Shown: positions 46,153-55,941, numbered from the stretch's first letter. The stretch: 64,000 bases of DNA from Mesorhizobium sp. AR07 (GCF_024746815.1 NZ_CP080525.1:4954501-5018500); one strand, 5' to 3'. The notes: generated by a model from the sequence alone, not told the origin. Made by a program: numbers and translations.

Positions 46153-47058
46153 TCAGGCGATCTTGCCGGTGTCGCGGCCGGCGCCGATCAACACCAGCGT
46201 GGCGACCAGGAACAGATACATCCAGGCGTCGCGCCATTCGACCGGGAAATAGCCGGCCCACAGCGATTCGGCCATGCCGAAGGCGGCCGCACCCAGGGCC
46301 GCCCGTGGCGGCGAGAGATAGCCGCCGACCGCCGTCACGAACAGGATCTTCAACCCGTAGACGAGGCCGGAGCCGAAGCTGACATTGCCGTAATAGAGGC
46401 CGGCCATGACGCCGGCCAGCGCAGCGCAGAAGCCGCCGAACAGCACCGCACGCCGGAACACGCCGCGCACGTCGACGCCGCACATGGCCGCCGCCTTGGG
46501 ATCGTCGGAGACGGCGCGCCAGCACCGGCCGAAACTCGAGCGGGCAAATGCCCAGGTGGCCAACACGATTGCCGCCAGCACCACCGCGCAGTCGATGAGC
46601 TGGATGAGCGTCAGCGTTGCCTTGAAGGTCGCACCTTGAGCAAAGACGATGGGCTGCGCCAGTATTGGCGGCAGCCACAGATCATGCGTGTCGGCGGCGA
46701 TGCGACTTGCCTCCGACAACAGCAGCAGGATGCCGAGCGTCGTCACCACGATCGCATTGGGCGAGCGGTCGGCCAACGGCTCGAAGACGCTGCGCGACAG
46801 GACATGGCTGATCAGCGCCGCATAGAGGAAAGCCGCAACGATGCCGAGCACGACCGCCGACAGTAGCGTCAGCCACAGCACCTGATAGCCGAAGGCCGCG
46901 GTGAGGATCATCGTCTGGCCGCAAAAGGCAAACATCGCGCCATAGGCAAGATTGGTGCGGTGCAGGATGCCGTTGGTCAGCACATAGCCGAAGGCGAGCA
47001 GCGCGTAGAGCGCGCCCGAATGCAGCCCGTTCAGCACCTGCTGGAAGAAATAGAGCAT
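46153..47058 (-). CDS. Branched-chain amino-acid-type ABC permease (LivH family), orphan
   Basis: 301 residues with eight or so membrane segments; LivH motifs include LNGLHSGALYALLAFGYVLTNG, RTNLAYGAMFAFCG, and the cytoplasmic loop CWRAVSDDPKAAAMCGVDV. GAGG precedes the start. No LivM, ATPases or binding protein lie next to it, so it needs partners encoded elsewhere or is a relic of a larger set. Divergent from the CGNR gene. Confidence 0.88.
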   Translation of the reverse strand: MLYFFQQVLNGLHSGALYALLAFGYVLTNGILHRTNLAYGAMFAFCGQTMILTAAFGYQVLWLTLLSAVVLGIVAAFLYAALISHVLSRSVFEPLADRSPNAIVVTTLGILLLLSEASRIAADTHDLWLPPILAQPIVFAQGATFKATLTLIQLIDCAVVLAAIVLATWAFARSSFGRCWRAVSDDPKAAAMCGVDVRGVFRRAVLFGGFCAALAGVMAGLYYGNVSFGSGLVYGLKILFVTAVGGYLSPPRAALGAAAFGMAESLWAGYFPVEWRDAWMYLFLVATLVLIGAGRDTGKIA

Positions 47059-47197
47059 GCAAAACCTCGGGTCATGCCGTCCAGAAGCAGCGGTTGGGTG
47101 ACGACATGCTCATAAAGGCTGCGGAGACCGCATTCAGCGAAGGTTTGCATCGCTGAATCTAACTTGTCAAATGCCATTTATCGGTTAGATTCCAGGC
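47059..47197. promoter_or_regulatory. Divergent promoter region, livH-like and CGNR genes
   Basis: 139 bases between divergent starts, AT-richer near 47155-47185. Includes ACTTGTCAAATGCC, where TTGTCA could be a -35 element reading toward the CGNR gene. Autoregulation by the CGNR protein is plausible. Confidence 0.35.
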
Positions 47198-47809
47198 ATG
47201 ACGGTATCCTGGACCCCGCACCGCTTCACCGGCGGTCTGCTTGCGCTCGACACGGCGAACACCGTCGTGCTGCGCGCCGATCCGGAGCGAACGTTCGACC
47301 GTTTCGATGATCCGGTGGAGATTGCCCGCTTCGCCGATGCGGCGAGCGGCTTTCGCGCCGCCGAGCTTGGCGACCGGCAACTGGCGGTGTCGTCGCCGGC
47401 GGCAATCGCACCCGTCGTGCTGTCGATCCGCGAGGCGACGGACCGGCTGTTTCGCGGCGCGGTCTCGAAGGGCGCGGTCGCCACCGCTGATCTTCCCGAA
47501 TTCCTGAGAGCCTGCGCCGAGGGTCTGGGCGGCAGCCGGACCGAGATCGGCGCGCCGGGAAGGCCGTTTGGCGACCCGCTGACACCGATCCCCTTCGAGG
47601 CGGCGCTGGCGGTTTCGGCGCTGTCGCTGCTGCGCGACGATACCGTCACGCGGCTCAGGATCTGTCCCAACTGCACCTGGTTGTTCGTCGACAGAAGCCG
47701 CAATTCCAGCCGCCTTTGGTGCGACATGGCGGTGTGCGGCAACCGTCAGAAGGCAAGTCGTCACTATCGCCGCCGCCGCATGGCGGCCAATGAGGTCAAG
47801 GATGCCTAG
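47198..47809 (+). CDS. ABATE / CGNR zinc-finger domain protein
   Basis: 203 residues. The N-terminal ABATE domain (LLALDTANTVVL, then WR-type middle) is followed by the CGNR zinc finger CPNCTWLFVDRSRNSSRLWC ending in DMAVCGNRQKASRHY (four Cys). Members are presumed stress-linked transcription regulators. The gene overlaps the next by 8 bases. Confidence 0.9.
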   Translation: MTVSWTPHRFTGGLLALDTANTVVLRADPERTFDRFDDPVEIARFADAASGFRAAELGDRQLAVSSPAAIAPVVLSIREATDRLFRGAVSKGAVATADLPEFLRACAEGLGGSRTEIGAPGRPFGDPLTPIPFEAALAVSALSLLRDDTVTRLRICPNCTWLFVDRSRNSSRLWCDMAVCGNRQKASRHYRRRRMAANEVKDA

Positions 47810-48338
47810 AGGTCTTTCCCGTTCGATGGTTGTCGGCGCCGCGCTGATTGCGGCGCTTGCGCTCGGCGCCTGCCGCGATACCGGCAACGACGAAGGCAAG
47901 CTGTTCGAGATTTCCGGCAAGATATTCGTCTTCAACTACCGTCTCGCCAGGGCGACCTATGTCGTGACGCTGCGGCCGCTGCAGCCTATGCGAGACGGCC
48001 AGGTGGCGGTCGCCAGCTTCCAGAATCCGGCTGGCGGCGCGCCGCTGGTGGTCGAGCAGAAGGTCTGGCCGAAGCTCGACAAGGTGACGCTGGAAAGCCC
48101 GGCGCTGACCTGCGTCATCAAGGACAAGCCCTATGCGATCGCCATCAGCATCAAGGGCGCCGACGGCGCGGTTCTGCAGAAGATCGACACCACGCTGATG
48201 TCGACGGAGGACCAGTCGGTGCTGCCCGACCGGCCGCTGGTCATCGACCAGCTCTATACCGCCAATCCCGATCTCGTCGGCCATCCCGACGGCAAGCTAC
48301 CGGGCGAACCGAAGCCGGATTGCTCCAAGGGCATCTGA
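47802..48338 (+). CDS. Putative lipoprotein of unknown function
   Basis: 178 residues from the ATG at 47802, with GAGG six bases ahead. Signal peptide with lipobox LALGAC (Cys near residue 24), so probably attached to a membrane in the periplasm. The rest is beta-rich with two further Cys. Family not recognised. Translationally coupled to the CGNR gene. Confidence 0.75.
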   Translation: MPRGLSRSMVVGAALIAALALGACRDTGNDEGKLFEISGKIFVFNYRLARATYVVTLRPLQPMRDGQVAVASFQNPAGGAPLVVEQKVWPKLDKVTLESPALTCVIKDKPYAIAISIKGADGAVLQKIDTTLMSTEDQSVLPDRPLVIDQLYTANPDLVGHPDGKLPGEPKPDCSKGI

Positions 48339-48558
48339 CGCGTCGTCGCCAGCCCCGGTTGCGCGGAAATTTTCGTTCGCCGGGCAATGTCCGCGGATCG
48401 GTTTCATATCCGATTCGAGATGGCGACGGACTGTTCGTTGCGCGTTGCCTGGACCCTTCGATTTTGTTTGACCTGCCTTGCAAGGGGAGAAAGGATGCGT
48501 CATCCGACCCCGACGTTGGCTGCCTGCCCCCGCGCGGCCTCCGCAGAGGAAATACCTG
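48339..48558. other. Intergenic gap upstream of the indolepyruvate oxidoreductase gene
   Basis: 220 bases with no gene that I can support. Contains the oxidoreductase ribosome site GAGGAAA near 48546; its promoter should lie here. Confidence 0.4.
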
Positions 48559-51500
48559 ATGACGCTGCATGAAGTCGCGCTCGACGACAAGTTCGACCTC
48601 GCAAAGGAGCGCATCTTCCTGTCCGGCGCGCAGGCGGTCGTCCGCATGCTGCTGATGCAGCGCGAGCGTGACCGCCGCGCCGGCCTCAACACGGCCGGTT
48701 TCGTCTCCGGCTATCGCGGCTCGCCGCTCGGCGGCCTCGACATGCAGCTGTGGAAGGCGAAGAAGCAGCTCGCCCAGGCCGACATCGTCTTCCAACCCGG
48801 CCTCAACGAGGAGCTTGCCGCCACCGCTTGCTGGGGATCGCAGCAGACGGAACTGCTGGGCGAGGGCACCCATGATGGCGTCTTTTCGGTCTGGTACGGC
48901 AAGGGGCCGGGCGTGGACCGTTCGGGAGACGTCTTCCGTCATGCCAATCTCGCCGGCTCGTCCAGACATGGCGGAGTGCTCGCCCTGATGGGCGACGACC
49001 ATATGGCCGAATCCTCGACCAATGCGCATGCCACCGAATTCCTGTTCGTCGACACGATGGTGCCGATCCTCAACCCGGCCGGCGTTCAGGAGATCATCGA
49101 CTACGGGCTCTACGGCTTTGCCATGTCGCGCTTTGCCGGCACCTGGGCAGCGATCAAATGCGTCAAGGACAACATCGAATCGACCGCCTCTGTCGATGCC
49201 TCGCTCGAACGGCTCAACATCGTCGTTCCCGAGTTCGACATGCCGCCCGGCGGTCTCAACATCCGCCACGAGATCGACATGCTCGGCCAGGAGGAGCGGC
49301 TTCATGAATACAAGCGCACTGCTGCTTCCGCCTTCATCCATGCCAACGGGCTGAACCGCATCGTCTATTCGGGCGGCCGCAATCCGAAGATCGGCATCAT
49401 CACGCTGGGCAAGAGCTATCTCGATGTCCGCCAGGCGCTGGAGGACATCGGCATCGACGAGGCGGCCGCCAACCGCATCGGCGTGCGGCTGTTCAAGGTC
49501 GGTTGCCCCTGGCCGCTCGACCTGCAGCACATCGCCGACTTTGCCCGCGGCCTCGACACCATCGTCGTCGTCGAGGAGAAGCGTTCCCTGATCGAGGTGC
49601 AGCTGCGCGAGAGCCTTTACGGCACCGCCTCGCAGCCGGTCATCGTCGGCAAGAAGGATGAGCGCGGCGACTGGCTGTTTCCGGCCAAGGGCGCGCTCGA
49701 CCCCAACGAGATCGCCATCGCGCTCGGCGAGAGGATCGTCAGAACCATTGGTCCGTCCGAAGAGATAACGGCGCGGGTGGCAAAGTTGCGCCAGTTCCAG
49801 GCAATGCTGGCTGATGCCACCGACATCGGCTCGCGCACGCCGTTCTTCTGCTCCGGCTGCCCGCACAATTCCTCGACCAAGGTGCCGGACGGCTCGATAG
49901 CCGCGGCCGGCATCGGTTGCCACTTCATGGCGCTGTGGATGGACCGCAATACCCTCGGCTTCACGGCAATGGGCGGCGAGGGCGCGCAATGGGTCGGCCA
50001 GGCGCCGTTCTCGAAACGCGAGCACATCTTCCAGAATCTCGGCGACGGCACCTACAACCATTCCGGCACGCTGGCGATCCGCTTCGCGCTGTCGACCGAC
50101 GCCAACATCACCTACAAGATCCTCTACAACGACGCCGTCGCCATGACCGGCGGCCAGCCGCACGAAGGCGGTCTGACCGTCGATATGATCGCCAGGCAGG
50201 TGCGGGCCGAGGGCGTCGACCGCATCGCCATCGTCACCGACGAGCCGGACAAATATGCCGGAAAAGCCGAATTCCCGGCCGGCGCCACAATCCATCATCG
50301 CGACGATCTCGATCTCGTCCAGCGCGAACTGCGGAGCATCAAGGGCGTTTCGGTGCTGCTCTACGACCAGACTTGCGCCGCCGAAAAGCGCCGCCGCCGT
50401 AAGCGTGGCACCTTCCCCGATCCCGACAAGCGGGTCTTCATCAACGAACTGGTCTGCGAAGGCTGCGGCGACTGCGGCGTGCAGTCGAACTGCGTCTCGA
50501 TCCAGCCGGTCGAGACCGAATTCGGCCGCAAGCGCAGGATCGACCAGTCGAGCTGCAACAAGGATTTCTCCTGCGTCAACGGCTTCTGTCCGTCCTTCGT
50601 CACCGTGCACGGCGCCAAGATCCGCAAGGCCGAAGGCACGGCCGGCAAGGCCGATCCGCTGGACGGCGTGCCGACGCCCGCCGAATTTCCGCTTGGCGAG
50701 CAGGGCTGGGCGGCGATCATCGACGGCGTCGGCGGCACCGGTGTCGTCACCGTTGGTGCGGTGCTCGGCATGGCGGCCCATCTCGAGGACAAGGGCTGCG
50801 GCATGATCGACATGGCCGGCCTCGCCCAGAAGGGCGGCTCGGTGTTCACCCATGTCCGCATCGCCCGCACCCCCGACGATATCCATGCCATCCGCGTTTC
50901 TGCAGGGAAGGCCGACCTCGTGCTTGGCTGCGATCTCGTCGTTTCGGGCGCCAAGAAGGTGCTGACCGCGGTGCGCGAGGGCCACACCATCTTCCTCGCC
51001 AACACCGCCGAGATCATGCCCGGCGAATTTGCCCGTTCTGCCGATTTCTCGTTGCCGGTCGAGCGCCTGAAGAAGGCGATCCGCACCGCCGCCGGCGACG
51101 ACAAGACGCATTTCTTCGACGCCACCCACACTGCCACCACACTGTTCGGCAATTCGCTCGGCGCCAACATGTTCATGCTTGGCTTTGCCTTCCAGCATGG
51201 CGGCTTGCCACTGTCGGCCGAGGCTGTCGAGAAGGCGATCGAGCTCAATGGCGAAGCCGTGGCGATGAACCTCTCCGCCTTCCGCTGGGGCCGTCGTGCC
51301 GCCCACCAGCCGGATTTCGTGCGCGGTCTCGTCGCCCAGCCGGGCAAGGCCGGGCAGACCGCCGCGATTGCCGAGACGCTGGACGACATTATTGGCCGCC
51401 GCGTCGCGTTCCTCACCGCCTATCAGAATGCCGCCTATGGCAAGCGCTACGCCGAAAGGCTGGCCGTCTTGCGCGCCACTGAGGCCAAGGCCGTGCCCGG

Positions 51501-52038
51501 CTCCACCGCGGTGTCGGAAGCCGCGGCGAAGAACCTGTTCAAGCTGATGGCGATCAAGGACGAGTATGAGGTGGCGCGGCTCTATACCGACGGCTCCTTC
51601 GCCGCCGAACTGGGCAAACAGTTCCAGAGCTACGAAAAACTCGAATTCCACCTGGCGCCGCCGATCATGGGCCGCCGCGGCAATGACGGCACGCCGCGGA
51701 AATCGAGCTTCGGACCCTGGATGATGAAGGGTTTTCGGCTGCTGGCGGCGATGAAAGGCCTGCGTGGCACCGCCTTCGACCTGTTCGGCTACACCGCCGA
51801 GCGGCGCATGGAGCGGCAGCTTCTTGCGCAATACGAGGCGGATCTGGAGCTCATCGCCAAATCGCTCGCGCCGGCCAGGGTCGACGCGGCAATTGCCCTT
51901 GCCTCGGTGCCGGCCCTCATTCGCGGCTATGGCCACGTCCGCCAAGCCAGCGCCGACAAGGCGGCGGGCGAACGCAAAAGGCTGCTCGAACGCCTGTCGA
52001 GCACGGCGGCCCGGCCCAAACTTCAGGCCGCCGAATGA
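48559..52038 (+). CDS. Indolepyruvate ferredoxin oxidoreductase, fused alpha-beta type
   Basis: 1159 residues from the ATG after GAGGAAA. Order: N-terminal pyrimidine-binding domain (about 1-400), TPP domain with SGCPHNSSTKVPDG (near 430), a cysteine-rich linker GCGDCGVQSNC / CNKDFSCVNGFCPSF (near 634-680) for Fe-S clusters, then the gamma-type domain GVGGTGVVTVGAVLGMAA (near 723) and a C-terminal DUF6537-like part. Oxidatively decarboxylates aryl- or branched-chain 2-oxo acids to acyl-CoA, reducing ferredoxin. Stands alone. Confidence 0.93.
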   Translation: MTLHEVALDDKFDLAKERIFLSGAQAVVRMLLMQRERDRRAGLNTAGFVSGYRGSPLGGLDMQLWKAKKQLAQADIVFQPGLNEELAATACWGSQQTELLGEGTHDGVFSVWYGKGPGVDRSGDVFRHANLAGSSRHGGVLALMGDDHMAESSTNAHATEFLFVDTMVPILNPAGVQEIIDYGLYGFAMSRFAGTWAAIKCVKDNIESTASVDASLERLNIVVPEFDMPPGGLNIRHEIDMLGQEERLHEYKRTAASAFIHANGLNRIVYSGGRNPKIGIITLGKSYLDVRQALEDIGIDEAAANRIGVRLFKVGCPWPLDLQHIADFARGLDTIVVVEEKRSLIEVQLRESLYGTASQPVIVGKKDERGDWLFPAKGALDPNEIAIALGERIVRTIGPSEEITARVAKLRQFQAMLADATDIGSRTPFFCSGCPHNSSTKVPDGSIAAAGIGCHFMALWMDRNTLGFTAMGGEGAQWVGQAPFSKREHIFQNLGDGTYNHSGTLAIRFALSTDANITYKILYNDAVAMTGGQPHEGGLTVDMIARQVRAEGVDRIAIVTDEPDKYAGKAEFPAGATIHHRDDLDLVQRELRSIKGVSVLLYDQTCAAEKRRRRKRGTFPDPDKRVFINELVCEGCGDCGVQSNCVSIQPVETEFGRKRRIDQSSCNKDFSCVNGFCPSFVTVHGAKIRKAEGTAGKADPLDGVPTPAEFPLGEQGWAAIIDGVGGTGVVTVGAVLGMAAHLEDKGCGMIDMAGLAQKGGSVFTHVRIARTPDDIHAIRVSAGKADLVLGCDLVVSGAKKVLTAVREGHTIFLANTAEIMPGEFARSADFSLPVERLKKAIRTAAGDDKTHFFDATHTATTLFGNSLGANMFMLGFAFQHGGLPLSAEAVEKAIELNGEAVAMNLSAFRWGRRAAHQPDFVRGLVAQPGKAGQTAAIAETLDDIIGRRVAFLTAYQNAAYGKRYAERLAVLRATEAKAVPGSTAVSEAAAKNLFKLMAIKDEYEVARLYTDGSFAAELGKQFQSYEKLEFHLAPPIMGRRGNDGTPRKSSFGPWMMKGFRLLAAMKGLRGTAFDLFGYTAERRMERQLLAQYEADLELIAKSLAPARVDAAIALASVPALIRGYGHVRQASADKAAGERKRLLERLSSTAARPKLQAAE

Positions 52039-52182
52039 TCGATACGCCTTGTTTACCTGAACGACAGTTTCACCGCTTTCCGCTGCGTCACCCAGCTTGA
52101 CGGCGAGGGCGCGACGGTCTTTCTAAATGTTTCTTAAGGCGGATGTGGCACTGCTTGGGTCCCCAGGGTTGGGATTCAGGCG

Positions 52183-54495
52183 TTGAATCTGAGAAAAAAG
52201 AACGAAATCCCGGTCGACGTCTACATTCCGTTCGTGGAAACCCTGTTTCGCGACGGGATGACGCTTTCGATCGGCATTCTCGCGCAGACTTTCCTGATTG
52301 GTCTTGTCTGGTGGAAGAACGGCGATCCGCTTTATTTGCTCGTCGCCATCGCGATGGTTCTCGTCGGTATCTTCCGCATGAGAAACTTTCGAAAATACAA
52401 CAACATGCCTTCGCCCACGACCTGGGAAGAAGCGCACAGGCGCGAGAATGACTACATTCTCTATGGCTCCCTGCACGGCTTGACGCTTGGTGCCTTCTGC
52501 CTGCTCGGAATCTATTTCGCGCGCGACAGTTTCGCCGAGATCGCCTCCGTCTGCCTGACGCTGGCGACGGCAACCTCCATTGCTGGCCGAAATTACGGCT
52601 CGCCGCGCATGGTCACCATCCTGACCCTTGCCTTGACCTGGCCGATCTCGCTGGGTTTCCTGCTGCGCGGCGACATCTATCACGTTCTCCTCGGCCTGCT
52701 GTCGGCGCCATTCCTGTTTGCCATTCGAAAATTCGCCAACACCGTGCGCGATGTGCTTTTCGCGGCGGTGTCGGAGGAGAAGAAGGCGAACCGCATTGCC
52801 CAGCGCTTTAACCGGGCGCTCAACACCATGTCGCATGGCCTTGTCATGCTCGGCCCGGACGGCCGGGTGGCGGTGGCCAATGCCGAGGCCGCGCATCTGA
52901 TGTCGCTCAGGTCGCCGGACGCGCTGCTCGGGCGGTCGATCCACGGTCTTTTGATGCGCGGCGTCGCCGGCGGCATGCTGGCGCCGAAGGATTGCCGCTA
53001 TATCGAGGCCCAGCTGACGCGCGCCCTGCGCGAGGGCCGCGACCGCAAGGTGCTGGTTTCCCTGGCCAACGGCCAGCATTATGAATTCTCGGCTCGCGAA
53101 GGCAGCCAGGAGCTGGGCGTCATCACCTTCGAGGACGTCACGGCCCGTGTCGAGGCGGAAGACAAGATCCGCTTCATGGCACGCTACGACAACCTCACCG
53201 GCCTGCCCAACCGCGCCTATTTCCACGAACTGGTGGGCGAGGCGATGGCGTCCGGCGACCGCGACCGTCTCTGCGGGCTGGCGGTGCTCGACCTCGACGA
53301 TTTCAAGAGCGTCAACGACACGCTTGGCCATCCGATCGGCGACGGGTTGATCTACGCCGTCGCCGAGCGGCTTGCCGCCATTGCCAGGCAAGGCATCACG
53401 GTCAGCCGTTTCGGCGGCGACGAATTCATGATCTTCTTCGACCGCGTCGAGGATCAGAGCCATCTGACCAGCCAGCTTGACGAGATTTTCGCCGGCCTGC
53501 AGGGGGAAGTCGACGTCGCCGGTCACGGGCTGCGCATCCAGGCCAGCGGCGGCACGGTGCTGTCGCGGGTCAAGGATACCGATGTCGACGCCATGATCGT
53601 CAAGGCTGACCTGGCGCTCTACAAGGCCAAGGAACTCGGCAAGAACAGCTGGCGGCTGTTCGAGGCCTCGATGGATGCCGCTTTCCGCAACCGTCAGCTG
53701 ATGAAGGCTGATCTGCGCAGCGCCGTGGAGAGCAAGGGTTTGCGGGTGGTCTATCAGCCGATCGTGGCGATGAGCACCATGCGCATCGCCAGTTGCGAGG
53801 CGCTGTGCCGGTGGGACCATCCCGATCTCGGGCCGATCTCGCCTGGCATCTTCATTCCACTGGCCGAGGAGATGGGCATCATTTCCGAGATCAGCACCTT
53901 CGTGCTGCAGGCGGCCTGCGCCGAATGCGCCAAATGGCCGGAGCAGACCAGCGTCTCGGTCAATCTCTCCGCCAAGGATTTCCGCAACCGCGACGTCATC
54001 CAGAAGGTTCGCGATGCGTTGGCCAGCACCGGCCTCGCCGCTGGCCGGCTGGAGATCGAAGTCACCGAAACGGCGCTGCTCGACGACAAGTCGCTGACGC
54101 GCCAGTACATCGAGGAGCTGAAGCAGCTTGGCGTGCGCATTGCGCTCGACGATTTCGGCACCGGCTATTCGAGCCTGAGCTACCTGCACAAGCTGCCGCT
54201 CGACAAGATCAAGATCGACCGTTCGTTCCTGATGGACGTCACCCAGAACAACCGTTCGCTCGAACTGCTCAAGGGCATTGTCAATCTGTCACGGCCGTTG
54301 GGGCTTTCGGTAACCGTCGAAGGCGTCGAGACCTTCGAGCAGCTCAAGATCCTGGCGCTTCAGGTCAAGCCCGACCTGGTCCAGGGGTTCCTGTTCGGTT
54401 CGGCACTCAGCGCCTCCGGCATCGAGACCATGTCGAGCACGGTATGGCCCTTCGCCAAGGACATCAGGACTGCCAGGAAGGCGGTACGCCGCTGA
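52183..54495 (+). CDS. GGDEF-EAL protein with membrane and PAS domains
   Basis: 770 residues, TTG start (first ATG would be residue 26). Six or so N-terminal membrane segments to about residue 190, a PAS domain (about 205-320: NTMSHGLVMLGPDGRVAVAN), GGDEF domain with intact GGDEF at 411-415, and EAL domain with EAL at 539-541 and DDFGTGYSSLSYL. The RxxD inhibitory site expected just before GGDEF is not seen. Both catalytic motifs are present, so it could make or break c-di-GMP. Confidence 0.93.
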   Translation: MNLRKKNEIPVDVYIPFVETLFRDGMTLSIGILAQTFLIGLVWWKNGDPLYLLVAIAMVLVGIFRMRNFRKYNNMPSPTTWEEAHRRENDYILYGSLHGLTLGAFCLLGIYFARDSFAEIASVCLTLATATSIAGRNYGSPRMVTILTLALTWPISLGFLLRGDIYHVLLGLLSAPFLFAIRKFANTVRDVLFAAVSEEKKANRIAQRFNRALNTMSHGLVMLGPDGRVAVANAEAAHLMSLRSPDALLGRSIHGLLMRGVAGGMLAPKDCRYIEAQLTRALREGRDRKVLVSLANGQHYEFSAREGSQELGVITFEDVTARVEAEDKIRFMARYDNLTGLPNRAYFHELVGEAMASGDRDRLCGLAVLDLDDFKSVNDTLGHPIGDGLIYAVAERLAAIARQGITVSRFGGDEFMIFFDRVEDQSHLTSQLDEIFAGLQGEVDVAGHGLRIQASGGTVLSRVKDTDVDAMIVKADLALYKAKELGKNSWRLFEASMDAAFRNRQLMKADLRSAVESKGLRVVYQPIVAMSTMRIASCEALCRWDHPDLGPISPGIFIPLAEEMGIISEISTFVLQAACAECAKWPEQTSVSVNLSAKDFRNRDVIQKVRDALASTGLAAGRLEIEVTETALLDDKSLTRQYIEELKQLGVRIALDDFGTGYSSLSYLHKLPLDKIKIDRSFLMDVTQNNRSLELLKGIVNLSRPLGLSVTVEGVETFEQLKILALQVKPDLVQGFLFGSALSASGIETMSSTVWPFAKDIRTARKAVRR

Positions 54496-54509
54496 TTTGC
54501 GGCGCATTG

Positions 54510-54733
54510 GAGCATGATCGCGAAAAGTGGAACTCGGTTTTCGGAAAGATCATGCTCAAGCAATGAGAGCATGATCCCGAAAAGTGGAATCCGGTTTTCG
54601 GAAAAGATCATGCCCAAACAACAAGAGCATGATCCCGAAAAGTGGAATCCGGTTTTCGGAAAAGATCATGCCCAAACAACAAGAGCATGATCCCGAAAAG
54701 TGGAACCCGGTTTTTCGGAAAGGATCACGCTCT
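54510..54733. repeat. Four tandem copies of the GAGCATGATCCCGAAAAG palindrome
   Basis: Copies start near 54510, 54567, 54625 and 54683, so the period is 57-58 bases. Each has the plan GAGCATGATC-CGAAAAGTGG-AA-CCGGTTTTCGG-AAAGATCATGC. Copies 2-4 are nearly identical; copy 1 and the end of copy 4 have drifted. The linker between copies is AAACAACAA-like. Single copies occur at 34930 and 36376. It is not a CRISPR: the linkers are short and alike. Confidence 0.93.
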
Positions 54734-55039
54734 GACAACAAGATGAGCCCAAGCCTGTTCCACCAGGATGGAACAGGCCCCAGGTCTGAAGATACAATCC
54801 GAGGTTTTATCGCTCGCTGCGGCGCCATGCCAGAATCGCCGTCGCCTCCCGTTAGGTCCGAGAGTCGGCTTTTTCTCCATGCGATACAAAAAAGCGAAGA
54901 AAACGATCGTATTTTAGTAATATCTTAGCGATTGTTAACCTTAACGACTGGTAAACGAGCTCCTTCCCATTTTCATCTTTACATCCCATGACCCTGCCGT
55001 AGTGTCGTATCGCGGCGGCAATGTACGGGGAATGAGTTC
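54734..55039. other. AT-rich intergenic region upstream of the FeeM-like gene
   Basis: About 300 bases without a gene. Starts with a hairpin, GCCTGTTCCA-CCAGGA-TGGAACAGGC (about 54752-54777), followed by an unusually AT-rich part (54890-54990) that probably contains the promoter of the FeeM-like gene. No operator recognised. Confidence 0.45.
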
Positions 55040-55819
55040 ATGATTGTGCAGTTGAGTTCGCTTCGCCCAGTGACGGGCGAGGACAGCAAGGAAGCCGCCG
55101 ACAACATGTCCAGCTTCGCCCGCAATGTCTCGGCGATGCTTGAGCGGACGGAGTATCGCCGCTGCGACAAGGGCGAAGATCTCGAGGATATCTACCGCCT
55201 GCGTTACAAGTCATATCGCTCCAACGACATGGTGCCCGACAACGAAAACCACACCATTCACGACGAGCTCGACGAGACACCGAATGTCTACCGTTTCGGG
55301 GTCTATATTGACCAGGAACTCATCAGCACGCTGCGCATCCATCACGTCACCAAGGCGACGCCGATGTCGCCTTCCACCAAGGCCTTCGGCGACATTGTCA
55401 CGCCGATGCTTCATCAAGGGCTGAGCTTCATCTGCCCCAGCCGGTTTGCTTCCGATCCCGAATGGTCGCGCGTCTATCCGCAGATCCCTTATCTGACGCT
55501 GCGGCTGGCCGGCATGGCGTGCTTCCATTTCAACGCGCCCTACTGCCTGTCGACCATTCGCGAAGACCACGCCGGCTTTTACAAGCGCATCTACTATTCG
55601 GAGAAGATCAGCGAGGCGCGCCCCTATCCGGGCGTGTTCAACAAGGTTGTGCTCTACCGCGCCGACGTCAACGCCATCCGCGAGCGGTCGCTCTCACGGT
55701 TCCCGTTCTTTCGTTCGACGCCGATGGAGCAGCGCATGCTGTTCGATACGCCGCATGTCGGCGAGCTCGCGCCGCTGACCATCCTGCCGACGGCAAAGTA
55801 TTTTCGCGAAGCCGCCTGA
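55040..55819 (+). CDS. N-acyl amino acid synthase FeeM-like acyltransferase
   Basis: 259 residues. The core resembles the autoinducer-synthase/FeeM branch of GNAT folds: EDIYRLRYKSYRSNDM, HDELDETPNVYRFGVYIDQELISTLRIHH (acidic DELDE and Arg parallel to conserved LuxI positions), then CPSRFASDPEWSRVYPQIPYLTLRLAGMA. FeeM enzymes join acyl groups from acyl carrier protein to amino acids. No receptor, carrier or biosynthetic partner is adjacent. Function is inferred from the family pattern. Confidence 0.78.
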   Translation: MIVQLSSLRPVTGEDSKEAADNMSSFARNVSAMLERTEYRRCDKGEDLEDIYRLRYKSYRSNDMVPDNENHTIHDELDETPNVYRFGVYIDQELISTLRIHHVTKATPMSPSTKAFGDIVTPMLHQGLSFICPSRFASDPEWSRVYPQIPYLTLRLAGMACFHFNAPYCLSTIREDHAGFYKRIYYSEKISEARPYPGVFNKVVLYRADVNAIRERSLSRFPFFRSTPMEQRMLFDTPHVGELAPLTILPTAKYFREAA

Positions 55820-55941
55820 TACGGCAAGCATCGCGCGATTTTTGCCGGATGACGTGGAGCCTTTCGGCCGCTTCGGCGTTCTGGATGATGCCAGGGCGTG
55901 CGCGCCCCGGCATCGGCCACGAGTATTTGAAGGAACCCGAC

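Noticed and set aside
48241..51945. A 1234-codon open frame on the minus strand
   Set aside because: It is antisense to the indolepyruvate oxidoreductase gene, whose motifs are unmistakable. Long antisense frames are common in high-GC DNA, and its product is low-complexity with no recognisable domain.
54510..54733. Possible CRISPR array
   Set aside because: The units are palindromic, the linkers are about ten bases and nearly identical, and no cas genes are present.
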